A DNA stretch of 64,000 nucleotides from Sandaracinobacteroides hominis. GTDB lineage: Bacteria > Pseudomonadota > Alphaproteobacteria > Sphingomonadales > Sphingomonadaceae. The notes under the pieces were generated by a model. It was given only the letters and a program-made list of their open reading frames with translations, ran no database searches and was not told the origin of the DNA. Both the position numbers and the translations under genes were made by a program. Location of the stretch: positions 483,557-547,556 of the forward strand of contig NZ_JADCUC010000002.1 of NCBI RefSeq assembly GCF_016464365.1, read 5' to 3'. This document shows, piece by piece, positions 9,323 to 18,472 of this stretch (position 1 is its first letter; each line of letters opens with the position of its first letter).

Positions 9323-10840
9323 ATGGGCATGATCGATCCCCGCACCCCCGTTCTCGTCGGCGTCGCCCAGTCCGTTGATCGCACATCTGCCCCCGGCGCC
9401 GGGCTTTCGCCGCAGGAAATGATGGCCGCCGTTGCGCGCGCCGCCATCGCCGACAGCGGCGGCAGCGGTGTGGAGGCGGCGATCGACTGCATCACCGTGG
9501 TGCGGCTGTTCCAGGATTCGGGTTTCGGTGCGCCGTTTGGCGGGCAGAACAACCTGCCCTGGTCGGTAGGCGAGCGGATCGGGGCGAAGGCGAAGCGGCA
9601 TCTCTATGGCCCGGTGGGCGGGAACTCGCCGCAGATGCTGGTGAACATCCACGCGCAGGAAATCGCCGAGGGCAAGCATGAGGTGGTGCTGCTGACCGGC
9701 TGCGAGCCGATCCGCAGCCAGTCGCGGGCGCTGAAGGCGGGGATCAAGCTGGACTGGGGCGAGGATGCGCCGGAGCCGGCCGAGGTTTTCGGCAAGGAAA
9801 CCCGCTATGCCAGCAAGCAGGAGATCCAGCACGGCATTGCCATGCCGGTGAACATCTATCCGCTGTTCGAGAATGCGCTGGGGGCGCATTATGGGCGAGA
9901 GCCCTTTGCGCACAGGCAGGCGATCGGGCGGCTGATGGAGCGGTTTGCCGCGGTGGCGGCCGGCAACCCCTATGCGCAGCTGCCGGTGGCGCGCACCGCA
10001 GAGGAGATCATCACGCCGGACGAAGAGAACCGCTATATCGGCTATCCCTATACCAAGTATCTGAACGCCAACATGTTTGTCGATCAGGCGGCGGCCCTGC
10101 TGCTGATGTCGACCGAAGCCGCCGACCGGCTGGGCGTGCCGCAGGAAAAGCGCGTCTACCTGCATGGCTCGGCCGATACGCAGGAGAAGATCCTGGTGAG
10201 CGAGCGGGTGAACTATCACAGCTCGCCCGCGGTGCGGATCGGCGCGCGGGAGGCCTTGAAGCAGGCCGGTATCGGCGTTGACGCGATTGCGCACATGGAT
10301 ATCTACAGCTGCTTTTCGAGCGCGGTCGAAGTGGCGGCGGACGAAATCGGGCTCAGGCACGACGACCCGCGCGGGCTGACGCTGACCGGCGGGCTCCCCT
10401 ATTTCGGTGGGCCGGGCAATAATTATTCGATGCACGGGATCGCCGAAGTGATTGCGCGTTGCCGCGCTGCGCCGGGGGCGACCGGGTTCGTTTTTGCGAA
10501 TGGCGGCTTTCTGACGAAGCACAGCTTTGGCGTGTGGAGCACGACGCCGAAGGCGTTCGAGCGCGCCGACCCCGCCGTCTATCAGGCGGAGATCGACGCG
10601 ATGCAAAGCCCGCCGCTGACCGAGAAGCCGGAGGGCGCCGGCACGATCGAGACGTTCACCGTGATCCACGACAAGGGCGTGCCGGCGTTTGCCATCGTGA
10701 TCGGACGTCTGGATGCGGACGGCAGCCGCTTTCTCGCCCAGATCCACGAAGACCCCGGCGCGCTGATCGATGTGCCGGTGGTGGGCCGCAAGGTGACGGT
10801 GAAGCCGACCGACACGGTCAATATTGCCGCGCTGGCCTGA
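9323..10840 (+). CDS. thiolase-like acetyl-CoA acetyltransferase family protein
   Basis: 505 residues. The N-terminus (MGMIDPRTPVLVGVAQ) and the late GGLPYFGGPGNNYSMHGIAEV segment, with the active-site His region, match the group of long thiolase-like proteins often annotated acetyl-CoA acetyltransferase. Such proteins carry a C-terminal extension after the thiolase fold, seen here from about residue 430. The classical nucleophilic Cys context of degradative thiolases is not obvious, so the exact reaction is uncertain; a role in lipid or sterol side-chain metabolism is known for relatives. ATG 9329 is an alternative start two codons later. The next gene starts inside its 3' end. Confidence 0.85.
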   Translation: MGMIDPRTPVLVGVAQSVDRTSAPGAGLSPQEMMAAVARAAIADSGGSGVEAAIDCITVVRLFQDSGFGAPFGGQNNLPWSVGERIGAKAKRHLYGPVGGNSPQMLVNIHAQEIAEGKHEVVLLTGCEPIRSQSRALKAGIKLDWGEDAPEPAEVFGKETRYASKQEIQHGIAMPVNIYPLFENALGAHYGREPFAHRQAIGRLMERFAAVAAGNPYAQLPVARTAEEIITPDEENRYIGYPYTKYLNANMFVDQAAALLLMSTEAADRLGVPQEKRVYLHGSADTQEKILVSERVNYHSSPAVRIGAREALKQAGIGVDAIAHMDIYSCFSSAVEVAADEIGLRHDDPRGLTLTGGLPYFGGPGNNYSMHGIAEVIARCRAAPGATGFVFANGGFLTKHSFGVWSTTPKAFERADPAVYQAEIDAMQSPPLTEKPEGAGTIETFTVIHDKGVPAFAIVIGRLDADGSRFLAQIHEDPGALIDVPVVGRKVTVKPTDTVNIAALA

Positions 10841-11999
10841 CCTCTTTCGGGCGGCGCTGGTCGCTGGCCTGCTGGGGCTGGCGGCGCACGGCCAGGCGGT
10901 TGCCCGCGCGCCTGCGCAGGCGGTTGAAGCGGCGTGGCTGCAGCCGGCCTTTGACGAGGCTGGCAAATGGGTGGGCGACGCCTTTCCGGGGGCCGTGCTG
11001 GCGGTGGGGCAGGATGGCCGGGCGCTGGTGGTGCGGGCGTTCGGGCGCCTGAGCAGTGCGCCGGATGCGGCGCCGATGCCGGTCGATGCCCTGTTCGATC
11101 TGGCTTCGCTGACGAAGGTTGTGGCGACGACTACGGCGGCGGCGTTGCTGGTGGATCGGGGCCAGCTCGAGCTGGATGCGCCGGTTTCGCGCTATCTGCC
11201 GGAGTTTGGCGGCGCTGCCGGGCACGATGCGATCACCGTGCGCGATTTGCTGGCGCACAGTTCCGGGCTGGCGCCGGAGGGCGAGCATTGGCGGACGGCG
11301 AAGAACGCAGCCGATATTCTTGCCGCCATCGACCGCATGCCGGTGGAAGCGCCGCCGGGGACGAAATCGGTCTATCGCGACGAGAATCTGATGCTGGTGG
11401 CGGAAATCGTCAGCCGCGTTTCGGGCCAGCCGTTCGAGCGCTTTGTGCAGGCGAACATCTTCCGGCCGCTGGGAATGAAGGACACCGGCTTCAATCCCGG
11501 CCGGGCGGAGCTGCCGCGCATTCCGCCGACCGAGATCGACAACCGGCTGCGCAACCGGCTGGTGCAGGGCGAGGTGCATGACGAGAATGCCTGGGTGATG
11601 GGCGGCATTGCGGGCCATGCCGGGCTGTTCTCGACTGCGGCAGACCTCTCCCGGCTGGCGCAGCTGTGGCTGGGCGAGGGGCGGTTTCGCGGCCGCCGGC
11701 TGATGCAGGCGGGGACGGTCGCGCAGTTCCGGGCGCGGCAGAACCGGCCAGAGGGCAGCACCCGGGCGCTGGGGTGGGATACGCCGACACTGCCGGGCGG
11801 CTTTGCCGGCGACCTCGCCAGCCCGCGCGCCATCCTGCACACGGGCTTTACCGGCACTTCCATCTATATCGATCCGGATCGGCGGGCCTATGTGATCCTG
11901 CTGTCGAACCGGGTGAACCCGACGCGCGAGAATAACCGCATCCGCGCGGCGCGCCCGGCCATTCACAACGCCGTGCTGCAGGCGCTGGACGCGCGCTAG
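10824..11999 (+). CDS. serine hydrolase of the class C beta-lactamase / PBP fold, exported
   Basis: 391 residues. The likely start is TTG 10824, overlapping the upstream gene by 17 bp. A hydrophobic signal segment (AALVAGLLGLAAHGQAVA) follows. The SxxK motif is SLTK in FDLASLTKVVATT; a Tyr-containing second motif (VYRDENLMLVAEIVSRVSG) and a late HTGFTGTS element fit the family. Members include esterases, D-aminopeptidases and peptidoglycan hydrolases, so the substrate is not defined. The enzyme should act in the periplasm. Its stop codon overlaps the stop codon of the convergent minus-strand gene. Confidence 0.87.
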   Translation: MPRWPDLFRAALVAGLLGLAAHGQAVARAPAQAVEAAWLQPAFDEAGKWVGDAFPGAVLAVGQDGRALVVRAFGRLSSAPDAAPMPVDALFDLASLTKVVATTTAAALLVDRGQLELDAPVSRYLPEFGGAAGHDAITVRDLLAHSSGLAPEGEHWRTAKNAADILAAIDRMPVEAPPGTKSVYRDENLMLVAEIVSRVSGQPFERFVQANIFRPLGMKDTGFNPGRAELPRIPPTEIDNRLRNRLVQGEVHDENAWVMGGIAGHAGLFSTAADLSRLAQLWLGEGRFRGRRLMQAGTVAQFRARQNRPEGSTRALGWDTPTLPGGFAGDLASPRAILHTGFTGTSIYIDPDRRAYVILLSNRVNPTRENNRIRAARPAIHNAVLQALDAR

Positions 12000-12523
12000 C
12001 GGGGGACGCGTTCCGTGCGGGAGACGCTGTCGTGCTTCACCACGATCTGCATCAGCCTGCGGGCCTGTTCTTCGAAGGCCTGCAGCGTGTCGGTGAGGAC
12101 GGCGGCGGAAACGCCTGGCGGGGCGAGCGACAGTTCATAGCGCAGGATGGCGTCCTTCTCGCTGTCGAGCGTGAGGAAGGCGAAGCGGGCTTCGGCGTTG
12201 AAGGCGTTCACTTCGTCCATGCTGAGCTTGTGGTCCATGATGACGCCGATCTGCAGCTCGATGCCGCGGCAATCCTCGCCCTTTTCGTCGCATTCGTGGA
12301 ACCAGACATTGCCCCTGGTGCCGCCGAAGCCGGTCCTGATCTGCGGGTCGCCGGACTGGTCGGTTGCCAGTTCGGCGAGGAAGCCCTTTTCCCGCATCAG
12401 TTCGGCGATGTCGCGCGGGTTGGCGGCGATGATGCGGGTGTCGGCGATGGGTGCCGGCGGAACCTGTGCAGCGACGGGCGCCGCCAGCAGCGCGGCGATC
12501 GCGATCAGCCGCGCTTTTCCCAC
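11996..12523 (-). CDS. YbjN-domain-like exported protein
   Basis: About 175 residues. I chose the GTG at 12523, which puts a clean signal peptide (ARLIAIAALLAAPVAAQ) at the N-terminus and overlaps holC by 19 bp; a TTG at 12547 is possible. The mature part (NPRDIAELMREKGFLAEL, then two Cys in FHECDEKGEDCRGIELQ, then FNAEARFAFLTLD) resembles the YbjN / type III chaperone-like fold often secreted in sphingomonads. Function unknown. It is the last gene of the pepA-holC transcript and its stop overlaps that of the convergent serine hydrolase. Confidence 0.7.
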   Translation of the reverse strand: MGKARLIAIAALLAAPVAAQVPPAPIADTRIIAANPRDIAELMREKGFLAELATDQSGDPQIRTGFGGTRGNVWFHECDEKGEDCRGIELQIGVIMDHKLSMDEVNAFNAEARFAFLTLDSEKDAILRYELSLAPPGVSAAVLTDTLQAFEEQARRLMQIVVKHDSVSRTERVPR

Positions 12524-12966
12524 CCGCCGCCTTCCTTCTGCTGCCAATAGCTGCGGGTGAGGCCTTCGCGGTCGAGCAGCGCCTTCCAGTCGCTGCGCGC
12601 CTGCACCTGGCCTTCGCCGCCTTCCTCGAACAGGTTGAGCACCCGTTCGAAGCCGTCGAGCGCTTGCGGCAGGCCGTGTTCCACCAGCAGCAGGATCCGC
12701 GCCCCGTTTGCGGCTGTCACGGCTTCAGCCAGCAGGATCGGCTGTTCCGCGTCGTCGGCGCCGCCGGCCTGCGCGTGCGGCAGGAAGCTGTCCGGGTCTG
12801 CCGTCCACAAGGCCTTGTCCAGCGCCTGCAGCCGTGCCGGGTCGCTCACGATCAGCAGGCGCTTGCCCGTTTCATGGGCCTTCGCTGCGAGCCGCACCGC
12901 CACCTCGGCGGCGGGTGCGCGCGTGCAGTGATAGAAGCCGACGTCGAGGGTTCCGGCCAGTGACAG
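12505..12966 (-). CDS. holC: DNA polymerase III subunit chi, probable CTG start
   Basis: Accessory subunit of the replicative clamp loader that contacts SSB. The conserved start of the family, a (V)xFYHCTR motif, lies at 12919-12942, followed by a LAAKAHETGKRLLIVSD segment and a C-terminal W-x-Q motif (SYWQQ). No ATG, GTG or TTG exists in frame between the pepA stop (12970-12972) and this motif. CTG at 12964-12966 has GAGGG seven bases upstream, inside the pepA 3' end, and is the best start (153 residues); CTG at 12958-12960 is second. The only canonical start, GTG 12903, would remove the conserved N-terminus. Confidence 0.82.
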   Translation of the reverse strand: MSLAGTLDVGFYHCTRAPAAEVAVRLAAKAHETGKRLLIVSDPARLQALDKALWTADPDSFLPHAQAGGADDAEQPILLAEAVTAANGARILLLVEHGLPQALDGFERVLNLFEEGGEGQVQARSDWKALLDREGLTRSYWQQKEGGGWEKRG

Positions 12967-12969
12967 AAA

Positions 12970-14478
12970 TCAGCCCTCGAAATTGTCGCTGACGAGCTGG
13001 TCGATCAGCCGCACGCCGAAGCCGGTTGCGCCCTTGTCGTGCAGGGGCGCGCCCTTGGGCCGCCAGACGGCGCCGGCGATGTCGATGTGCGCCCATTCGA
13101 CGCCCTCGTCGATGTAGCGCTGCAGGAACTGCGCCGCCGTGATCGAGCCGCCTTCGCGGGTGCCGAGATTCTTCATGTCGGCGATGGTCGAATCGATCAG
13201 CTGGTCATAGTGGCCGCCCGGCTCCGACAGCGGCTGCCGCCAGACGAGGTCGTTCACTTTCTTGCCGGCGGCGTCGAGCTTGCCCCAGAGCGCGTCGGAG
13301 TTGGAGAAGACGCCGGCATAATAGTGCGCGAGGCTGATGATGATCGCGCCCGTCAGCGTGGCGAAATCGACGATCACCTTCGGCTTGTAGGTGCGCTGCG
13401 TCCAGGTGAGGCAGTCGTTCAGGACGAGGCGGCCTTCGGCGTCGGTGTTCAGCACTTCGACGGTCTGGCCGCTCATGCTGGTGACGATGTCGCCGGGGCG
13501 TTGGGCGTTGCCGTCGGGCATGTTTTCGACGAGGCCGCAGATGCCGACGACGCGGGCCTTTGCCTTGCGGCCGGCAAGCGCCACCATGGTGCCGGCGACG
13601 GCGCCGGCGCCGCCCATGTCCCACTTCATGTCTTCCATGCCGGCGGCGGGCTTGATCGAAATGCCACCCGTATCGAAGGTGACGCCCTTGCCCACCAGCG
13701 CCAGCGGCGTTGCCTCCGGATTGCCGGTGCCGTTCCATTCCATCGCCAGCAGGCGCGGCGGCTTCACCGAACCCTGGCCGACGCCCAGCATCGAGCCTGC
13801 GCCGAGCTTTGCCAGATCCTTTTCGTCGAGCACCGTTACCTGGATGCCGAGCGGTTCGACCTTGGCCTTCACCCGGTCCACGAAGCTTTGCGGATAGATC
13901 ACATTGCCCGGCTCGGTGATCAGCTCCTTGGCGAAGGCGACTCCCTCTGCGACCTTTTGCAGGCGGTCGGCGATGGCCGCGGTGCTTTTCGGCGCGCCGA
14001 CGAGGGTGATGGTCTTCAGCTTCGGCTTCTGCTCTTCCTTCAGCCTGGTGCGGTAGGTGTCCAGCCGCCAGCTGCGGAGTTCGGCGCCATGGGCGAAGTG
14101 GGCGGCGGCGACATCGGCGCCGACGCCGAGGTCACCGATGCCGGTGAAATCCGCCACCAGCTCGGCTTCCAGCGTCTGCAGCCTGGCTGCGGCTTCGCCG
14201 CCCAGATCCTCGAAGGTCCGGGCGTCGGCCTTGGCGGCGTCGCCCAGCCCGGCCAGCAGCACGCGGCTGGCCTGCGAGCCGGCGGGGGCGAGCAGTTCCA
14301 GCAGCTTGCCCTTCTTGCCGGTGAAATTCGCCGCCTTCATGGCGCGGCCCAGCTGGCCGCTGCCGGCGGTTTCCAGCGCCTGCGCGCCGGCCGAAAGCTG
14401 GCCACCGTCGCCGACGAACAGCAGCAGGGCTGCCGGGCTTGCCGCGTCGCGGTTGTCGGCAAATTTCACGCTTGTCAT
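12970..14478 (-). CDS. pepA: leucyl aminopeptidase (M17)
   Basis: 502 residues, the normal length. The C-terminal catalytic domain shows the metal and substrate signatures: GKGVTFDTGGISIKP, the KWDMGGAGAV stretch and the family hallmark NTDAEGRLVL. It is a cytosolic, two-metal, hexameric aminopeptidase releasing N-terminal amino acids; in some bacteria it also binds DNA. It precedes holC with no intergenic space (TGA TTT CTG), a gene order common in Proteobacteria. The upstream amidohydrolase ends 23 bp before its ATG. Confidence 0.97.
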   Translation of the reverse strand: MTSVKFADNRDAASPAALLLFVGDGGQLSAGAQALETAGSGQLGRAMKAANFTGKKGKLLELLAPAGSQASRVLLAGLGDAAKADARTFEDLGGEAAARLQTLEAELVADFTGIGDLGVGADVAAAHFAHGAELRSWRLDTYRTRLKEEQKPKLKTITLVGAPKSTAAIADRLQKVAEGVAFAKELITEPGNVIYPQSFVDRVKAKVEPLGIQVTVLDEKDLAKLGAGSMLGVGQGSVKPPRLLAMEWNGTGNPEATPLALVGKGVTFDTGGISIKPAAGMEDMKWDMGGAGAVAGTMVALAGRKAKARVVGICGLVENMPDGNAQRPGDIVTSMSGQTVEVLNTDAEGRLVLNDCLTWTQRTYKPKVIVDFATLTGAIIISLAHYYAGVFSNSDALWGKLDAAGKKVNDLVWRQPLSEPGGHYDQLIDSTIADMKNLGTREGGSITAAQFLQRYIDEGVEWAHIDIAGAVWRPKGAPLHDKGATGFGVRLIDQLVSDNFEG

Positions 14479-14501
14479 TTCAATCTCCCCGCCACAGGCC
14501 C

Positions 14502-15842
14502 TCAGGCCCGCAAAGTTTCTTCAAAGGTCAATGGCACGCCGAAGGGGGCCGCTGCCAGTTGATTTTCCCACATCGCAGCCATGCCGCGCAGCACGGTGCC
14601 GACCGGCTTCCCCGTGAGCTGCATGCCGGTGAAGGGCGACCAGCCGCAGCGGCTGGCGAGCCAGCTGTCCTCGATGGTCCAGCGCGCCTTCAGGTCGACG
14701 ATGGTGAAGTCCGCGTCATAGCCGGCGACGATCCGCCCCTTGCCCACCAGCCCGAACAGCCGCTGCGGGCCGCTGGCCATCAGGTCCACCAGCCGCGCCA
14801 GCGACAGCCGGCCTTCGGCGACATGGTTCAGCATCAGCGGCACGATGGTCTGCACACCGGGCATGCCCGAGGGCGTGTCGGGATAGTCGCCGCCCTTTTC
14901 CGCCAGCGTATGCGGGGCGTGATCGGAACCGAGCACGTCGGGCACGCCCTGGCCCAGCCAGTGCCAGAGGCCATCGCGATGCCAGCCGGAGCGGATCGGC
15001 GGGTTCATCTGCGCCAGCGTGCCGAGGCGGGGATAGGCTTCTTCGGCGGCCAGCGTCAGGTGCTGGGGCGTCACTTCTACCGAGGCGATGTCCTTGTGGT
15101 CTTTCAGAAATTCCAGTTCCTGCGGTGTCGTCACGTGCAGCACATGAATGCGGCGGCGGGCGGCGCGGGCGGCCTTCACTGCGCGCACGGTCGCCTCCAT
15201 CGCGCTTCGATCGTCGCGCCAGACCGGGTGGCTGGACGGGTCGCCGGCGATGCGCTCGCCCATGCGTTCCTGCATGCGGAACTCATCCTCGGCGTGGATG
15301 GCGACGCGGCGGGTGCCGGATTTCAGAACGCGCAGCAGGTTGGCATCGTCTGCGACCAGCAGGTCGCCGGTGGAGGCGCCCATGAAGATCTTCACGCCGC
15401 AGCAGCCGGGCAGTTTCTCGAGTTCCGCCATATGGTCGGCGTTGTGGGCGGTGGCGCCGATATAGAAGGCGTGGTCGGTCCACATGCGGCCTTTGGCGCG
15501 GGCGACCTTGTCGGCCATCGCCTCGACGGTGTCGGTGAGCGGCTTGGTGTTGGGCATTTCGAACAGCGCGGTGACGCCGCCCAGCACGGCGGCGCGGCTG
15601 CCCGATTCCAGGTCTTCCTTATGCTCCAGCCCCGGCTCGCGGAAATGCACCTGCGTGTCGATCAGGCCGGGGAGGATGGTGAGGCCGGTGCAATCCTGCA
15701 CCATGGCCGCCGCGCCTTCGCCGCGGTTGAGAATGGCGGCGATCTTGCCGCCCGAAACGCCGATGTCGCATTCGGTGGGGCCGGCGGGGAGCCAGACCGT
15801 TCCGTTGCGCCAGATGCTATCGAAGGTTGAAGCGCTTGCCAT
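14502..15842 (-). CDS. dihydroorotase / allantoinase-type amidohydrolase
   Basis: 446 residues. The metal-binding motif appears as DTQVHFREPGLEHKED, followed by FEMPNTKP and the later HVLHVTTP and GSDHAPHT motifs, all in the order of class I dihydroorotases and allantoinases. Dihydroorotase would act in pyrimidine synthesis on carbamoyl-aspartate; allantoinase and hydantoinase relatives have nearly the same signatures, so the exact substrate is not certain. It is the first gene of the minus-strand group with pepA and holC. The divergent ygfZ start lies only 20 bp away. Confidence 0.88.
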   Translation of the reverse strand: MASASTFDSIWRNGTVWLPAGPTECDIGVSGGKIAAILNRGEGAAAMVQDCTGLTILPGLIDTQVHFREPGLEHKEDLESGSRAAVLGGVTALFEMPNTKPLTDTVEAMADKVARAKGRMWTDHAFYIGATAHNADHMAELEKLPGCCGVKIFMGASTGDLLVADDANLLRVLKSGTRRVAIHAEDEFRMQERMGERIAGDPSSHPVWRDDRSAMEATVRAVKAARAARRRIHVLHVTTPQELEFLKDHKDIASVEVTPQHLTLAAEEAYPRLGTLAQMNPPIRSGWHRDGLWHWLGQGVPDVLGSDHAPHTLAEKGGDYPDTPSGMPGVQTIVPLMLNHVAEGRLSLARLVDLMASGPQRLFGLVGKGRIVAGYDADFTIVDLKARWTIEDSWLASRCGWSPFTGMQLTGKPVGTVLRGMAAMWENQLAAAPFGVPLTFEETLRA

Positions 15843-15862
15843 CCCCGCTATCTAGGACGGTG

Positions 15863-16615
15863 ATGCCTCTCTGTCACATGAACAATCGCGCCGTGCTGCG
15901 GCTTTCGGGTGCGGATGCACGGCCTTTCCTGCAGGGGCTGCTGACGCAGGATGTCTTGGCGCTCGCTCCGGACGCTCCGCTCTATGCCGGGCTGCTGAGT
16001 CCGCAGGGGAAGGCGCTGTTCCAGCTGTTCCTGTTTGCGGATGGCGCGGACGTGCTGATCGACGTGGAGGCGAGCCAGCTGGAAGCGCTGGTGAAGCGGC
16101 TGACGATGTTCCGCCTGCGCAGGCAAGTGGGCATTGTGCCGGAGCCGGGGCTGAAGCTGTTTCAGCAATGGGGCGAGCCGGGGAACGATCCGAGGACGGC
16201 GCTGGCGGGGAGCCGGTTTGTTGCGGCGGACGCGGCCGTGGATTCGACGCTGGAGGATTGGCACGCGCATCGGCTGCCGCTGGGGCTGCCCGAGGCGGAC
16301 GAGATCGGCTCCGATGAGCTGCTGTGGCTGGAGACGAACGCGCGTGAGCTGAACGGGGTGAGCTTTACCAAGGGTTGTTATACCGGGCAGGAAAACACCG
16401 CGCGGATGCATCACCGCGATAAATTGCGGAAGCGGCTGCTGCCGCTGCGGGTGACGGGTGACGGCCCGGTGATGGCGGGCGACAAGGTGGCGGGCGAGTT
16501 GCGCGGAGAGCGCCACGGCGATGTGCAGATGGCGATCTTCCGGATGGACTATGCCGAGCAGGTGCTGACGGTGGCCGGCCGGCCGGCGGAGCTTGTCAGC
16601 CCGCCCTGGCTGTAG
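15863..16615 (+). CDS. ygfZ: tRNA-modifying / folate-binding Fe-S maturation protein YgfZ
   Basis: About 250 residues. YgfZ proteins use tetrahydrofolate and support assembly or repair of certain iron-sulfur enzymes such as MiaB. The hallmark K-G-C-Y-T-G-Q-E is present (FTKGCYTGQENTARMHH). ATG 15863 is favoured by AGGA five bases upstream; ATG 15878 is an in-frame alternative. The gene is divergent from the amidohydrolase and overlaps the 3' end of the convergent lyase gene by 20 bp. Confidence 0.93.
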   Translation: MPLCHMNNRAVLRLSGADARPFLQGLLTQDVLALAPDAPLYAGLLSPQGKALFQLFLFADGADVLIDVEASQLEALVKRLTMFRLRRQVGIVPEPGLKLFQQWGEPGNDPRTALAGSRFVAADAAVDSTLEDWHAHRLPLGLPEADEIGSDELLWLETNARELNGVSFTKGCYTGQENTARMHHRDKLRKRLLPLRVTGDGPVMAGDKVAGELRGERHGDVQMAIFRMDYAEQVLTVAGRPAELVSPPWL

Positions 16616-17438
16616 CCTCGGCGATCGCCAGCAGCCGCCGGGCTTCGGCGACGTGCAGCACTTCCACCATCCTGCCCTTGTAGGTGGCGATGCCCTTGCC
16701 GTCGGCCAGCGCTGCTTCATAGGCGGCGATCATGCCCTCAGCGGTTTCGATTTCGGCGGCTGACGGCGAAAACAGGCGGTTGACGATTTCCAGCTGGTCG
16801 GGGTGGACGCAGGTCTTGCCGTCATAGCCCAATTCGACCGCCTGTTTCGCTTCGCGCTCCAGCCCTGCGACGTCGCGGATGTCGGTATAGACGCCGTCGA
16901 AGGCCATCTTGCCTGCGGCGCGGGCGGCGTTGAGGATGCGGCTGGCGGCATAGAGCAGCGGCAGGCGATCGGGGCCGGGCTTGGCGCGTAGTTCTTTCGT
17001 AAGGTCTGCGAAGCCCGCCACCAGTGCCTCGACGCCCGGCACGTCGGCGATGGCGTCGACCTGCTGGATGCCGCGCGGGGTTTCGATCATCGCCCAGACC
17101 GGCTTGCCGCCGGCCAGCTTCACCGCTTCCAGCGCTTCGGCGGCGCTGTTCACCTTGGGCACCACCAGCAGGTTTGCGGACGACGCAGCTGCCGCGGCGA
17201 AATCGGCGGCCGCCCATTCGGTGCCCAGCCCGTTGACGCGGATGGCGACTTCGCGCCCGTCCCAGCCGCCGGCGACGGCGGCGACGGCGGCGGTGCGGGC
17301 ATCGTCTTTCGCATCGGGGGCAACTGCGTCTTCCAGATCGAGAATCACGGTGTCGGCAGGCAGGGTGCGTGCCTTTTCGATGGCGCGCGCATTGGCGGCG
17401 GGGAGATACAGAACCGTCCGCCTTGGCCGAAATTCCAT
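16596..17438 (-). CDS. CitE-like CoA ester lyase (HpcH/HpaI aldolase family)
   Basis: 280 residues. The start PRRTVLYLPAANARAIEKA and the metal and substrate region DTVILDLEDAVAPDAKDDAR match CitE / malyl-CoA lyase-type enzymes; later motifs VPKVNSA and WAMIETPRGI are also present. Stand-alone bacterial members cleave malyl-CoA, beta-methylmalyl-CoA or citramalyl-CoA. No citrate lyase alpha or gamma subunit genes are nearby, which argues against a citrate lyase subunit. Its 3' end overlaps ygfZ by 20 bp. The 80-bp gap to the SPFH gene should hold divergent promoters. Confidence 0.9.
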   Translation of the reverse strand: MEFRPRRTVLYLPAANARAIEKARTLPADTVILDLEDAVAPDAKDDARTAAVAAVAGGWDGREVAIRVNGLGTEWAAADFAAAAASSANLLVVPKVNSAAEALEAVKLAGGKPVWAMIETPRGIQQVDAIADVPGVEALVAGFADLTKELRAKPGPDRLPLLYAASRILNAARAAGKMAFDGVYTDIRDVAGLEREAKQAVELGYDGKTCVHPDQLEIVNRLFSPSAAEIETAEGMIAAYEAALADGKGIATYKGRMVEVLHVAEARRLLAIAEATARAG

Positions 17439-17518
17439 GCCGAATCCTTCTTTGCTTGCCCTTTCGGGCGATTTCCGAACACTATCCCCGGATAATCAAC
17501 ACCCGAAAGGCTGTCGCG

Positions 17519-18472
17519 TTGGGAACTCTCATTTTCGCCCTGATTCTGGTGGTGCTGGCGGTGCTGGCGCTGTTCGCCTCCGTCACCATCGTCCGCCAGG
17601 GCTATGAATATACGCTGGAGCGGCTGGGCAAGTACACGACCACGCTGCAGCCGGGCTTTTCGCTGATCATCCCGTTTGTCGACCGCGTCGGCCAGAAGAT
17701 GAACATGATGGAGCAGGTGCTGCCGATCCCGACGCAGGAGATCATCACGCGGGACAATGCCGTGGTCTCGGTGGACGGCGTCGTATTCTATCAGGTGCTG
17801 GAGGCGGCCAAGGCGGCCTATGAGGTCTCCAACCTCACCGCCGCGGTCACCGCCCTTACGCAGACCAACCTGCGCACGGTGATGGGCAGCCTGGACCTGG
17901 ACGAGAGCCTTTCGAAGCGCGACGAGATCAATGCCCGGCTGCTGACGGTGATCGATCATGCGACCGCCCCCTGGGGCATCAAGGTGACGCGGGTGGAGGT
18001 GAAGGATATCCAGCCGCCGCGCGACATCCAGGAATCCATGGGCCGGCAGATGAAGGCCGAGCGGGAGAAGCGCGCCGTGACGCTGGAGGCTGAGGGCCAG
18101 CGCGCCGCCGCCATCCTGCGGGCCGAGGGCGAGAAGCAGGCGCAGATCCTGGAATCCGAAGGCCGGCGCGAGGCGGCGTTCCGCGATGCCGAGGCGCGCG
18201 AGCGCGCCGCCGAAGCGGAAGCTGCCGCCACCCGCATGGTTTCGGAAGCGATCTCCAAGGGCGATCTGCAGGCGGTGAACTATTTCATCGCGCAGAAATA
18301 TGTCGATGCGCTGAGCCAGTTCGCCAGCTCGCCGAATGCCAAGACCATCTTCATGCCGCTGGAGGCCTCCAACATCATCGGTTCGGTGGGCGGGATTGCC
18401 GAGCTGATGAAATCGGTGAAGGCCGAGCAGGCGCCGGCGCGGCCGCGCAGCGCGCTGAAGCAGCCGGAATGA
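17519..18472 (+). CDS. SPFH/band 7 membrane protein (QmcA-like)
   Basis: About 317 residues. The chosen TTG start (17519) is preceded by GAAAGG eight bases upstream and places one transmembrane helix (FALILVVLAVLALFASV) at the N-terminus. The band 7 domain follows (IVRQGYEYTLERLGKYTTTLQPG), then a long Ala/Glu/Arg coiled coil (residues about 180-260) typical of stomatin-like proteins. With NfeD downstream it forms the common bacterial stomatin/NfeD pair involved in membrane microdomains or membrane protease control. Its stop overlaps the nfeD start by 4 bp. Confidence 0.9.
   Translation: MGTLIFALILVVLAVLALFASVTIVRQGYEYTLERLGKYTTTLQPGFSLIIPFVDRVGQKMNMMEQVLPIPTQEIITRDNAVVSVDGVVFYQVLEAAKAAYEVSNLTAAVTALTQTNLRTVMGSLDLDESLSKRDEINARLLTVIDHATAPWGIKVTRVEVKDIQPPRDIQESMGRQMKAEREKRAVTLEAEGQRAAAILRAEGEKQAQILESEGRREAAFRDAEARERAAEAEAAATRMVSEAISKGDLQAVNYFIAQKYVDALSQFASSPNAKTIFMPLEASNIIGSVGGIAELMKSVKAEQAPARPRSALKQPE

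Noticed and set aside
8105..10966. A very long open frame on the minus strand opposite the protease and thiolase-like genes
   Set aside because: It mirrors conserved plus-strand genes, is rich in Arg, His and Pro as expected for a high-GC shadow frame, and has no recognisable domain.
12901..12972. PepA-HolC fusion through UGA as selenocysteine
   Set aside because: No SECIS-like hairpin was seen and both proteins are normally separate; a CTG start with a good ribosome binding site explains the arrangement.
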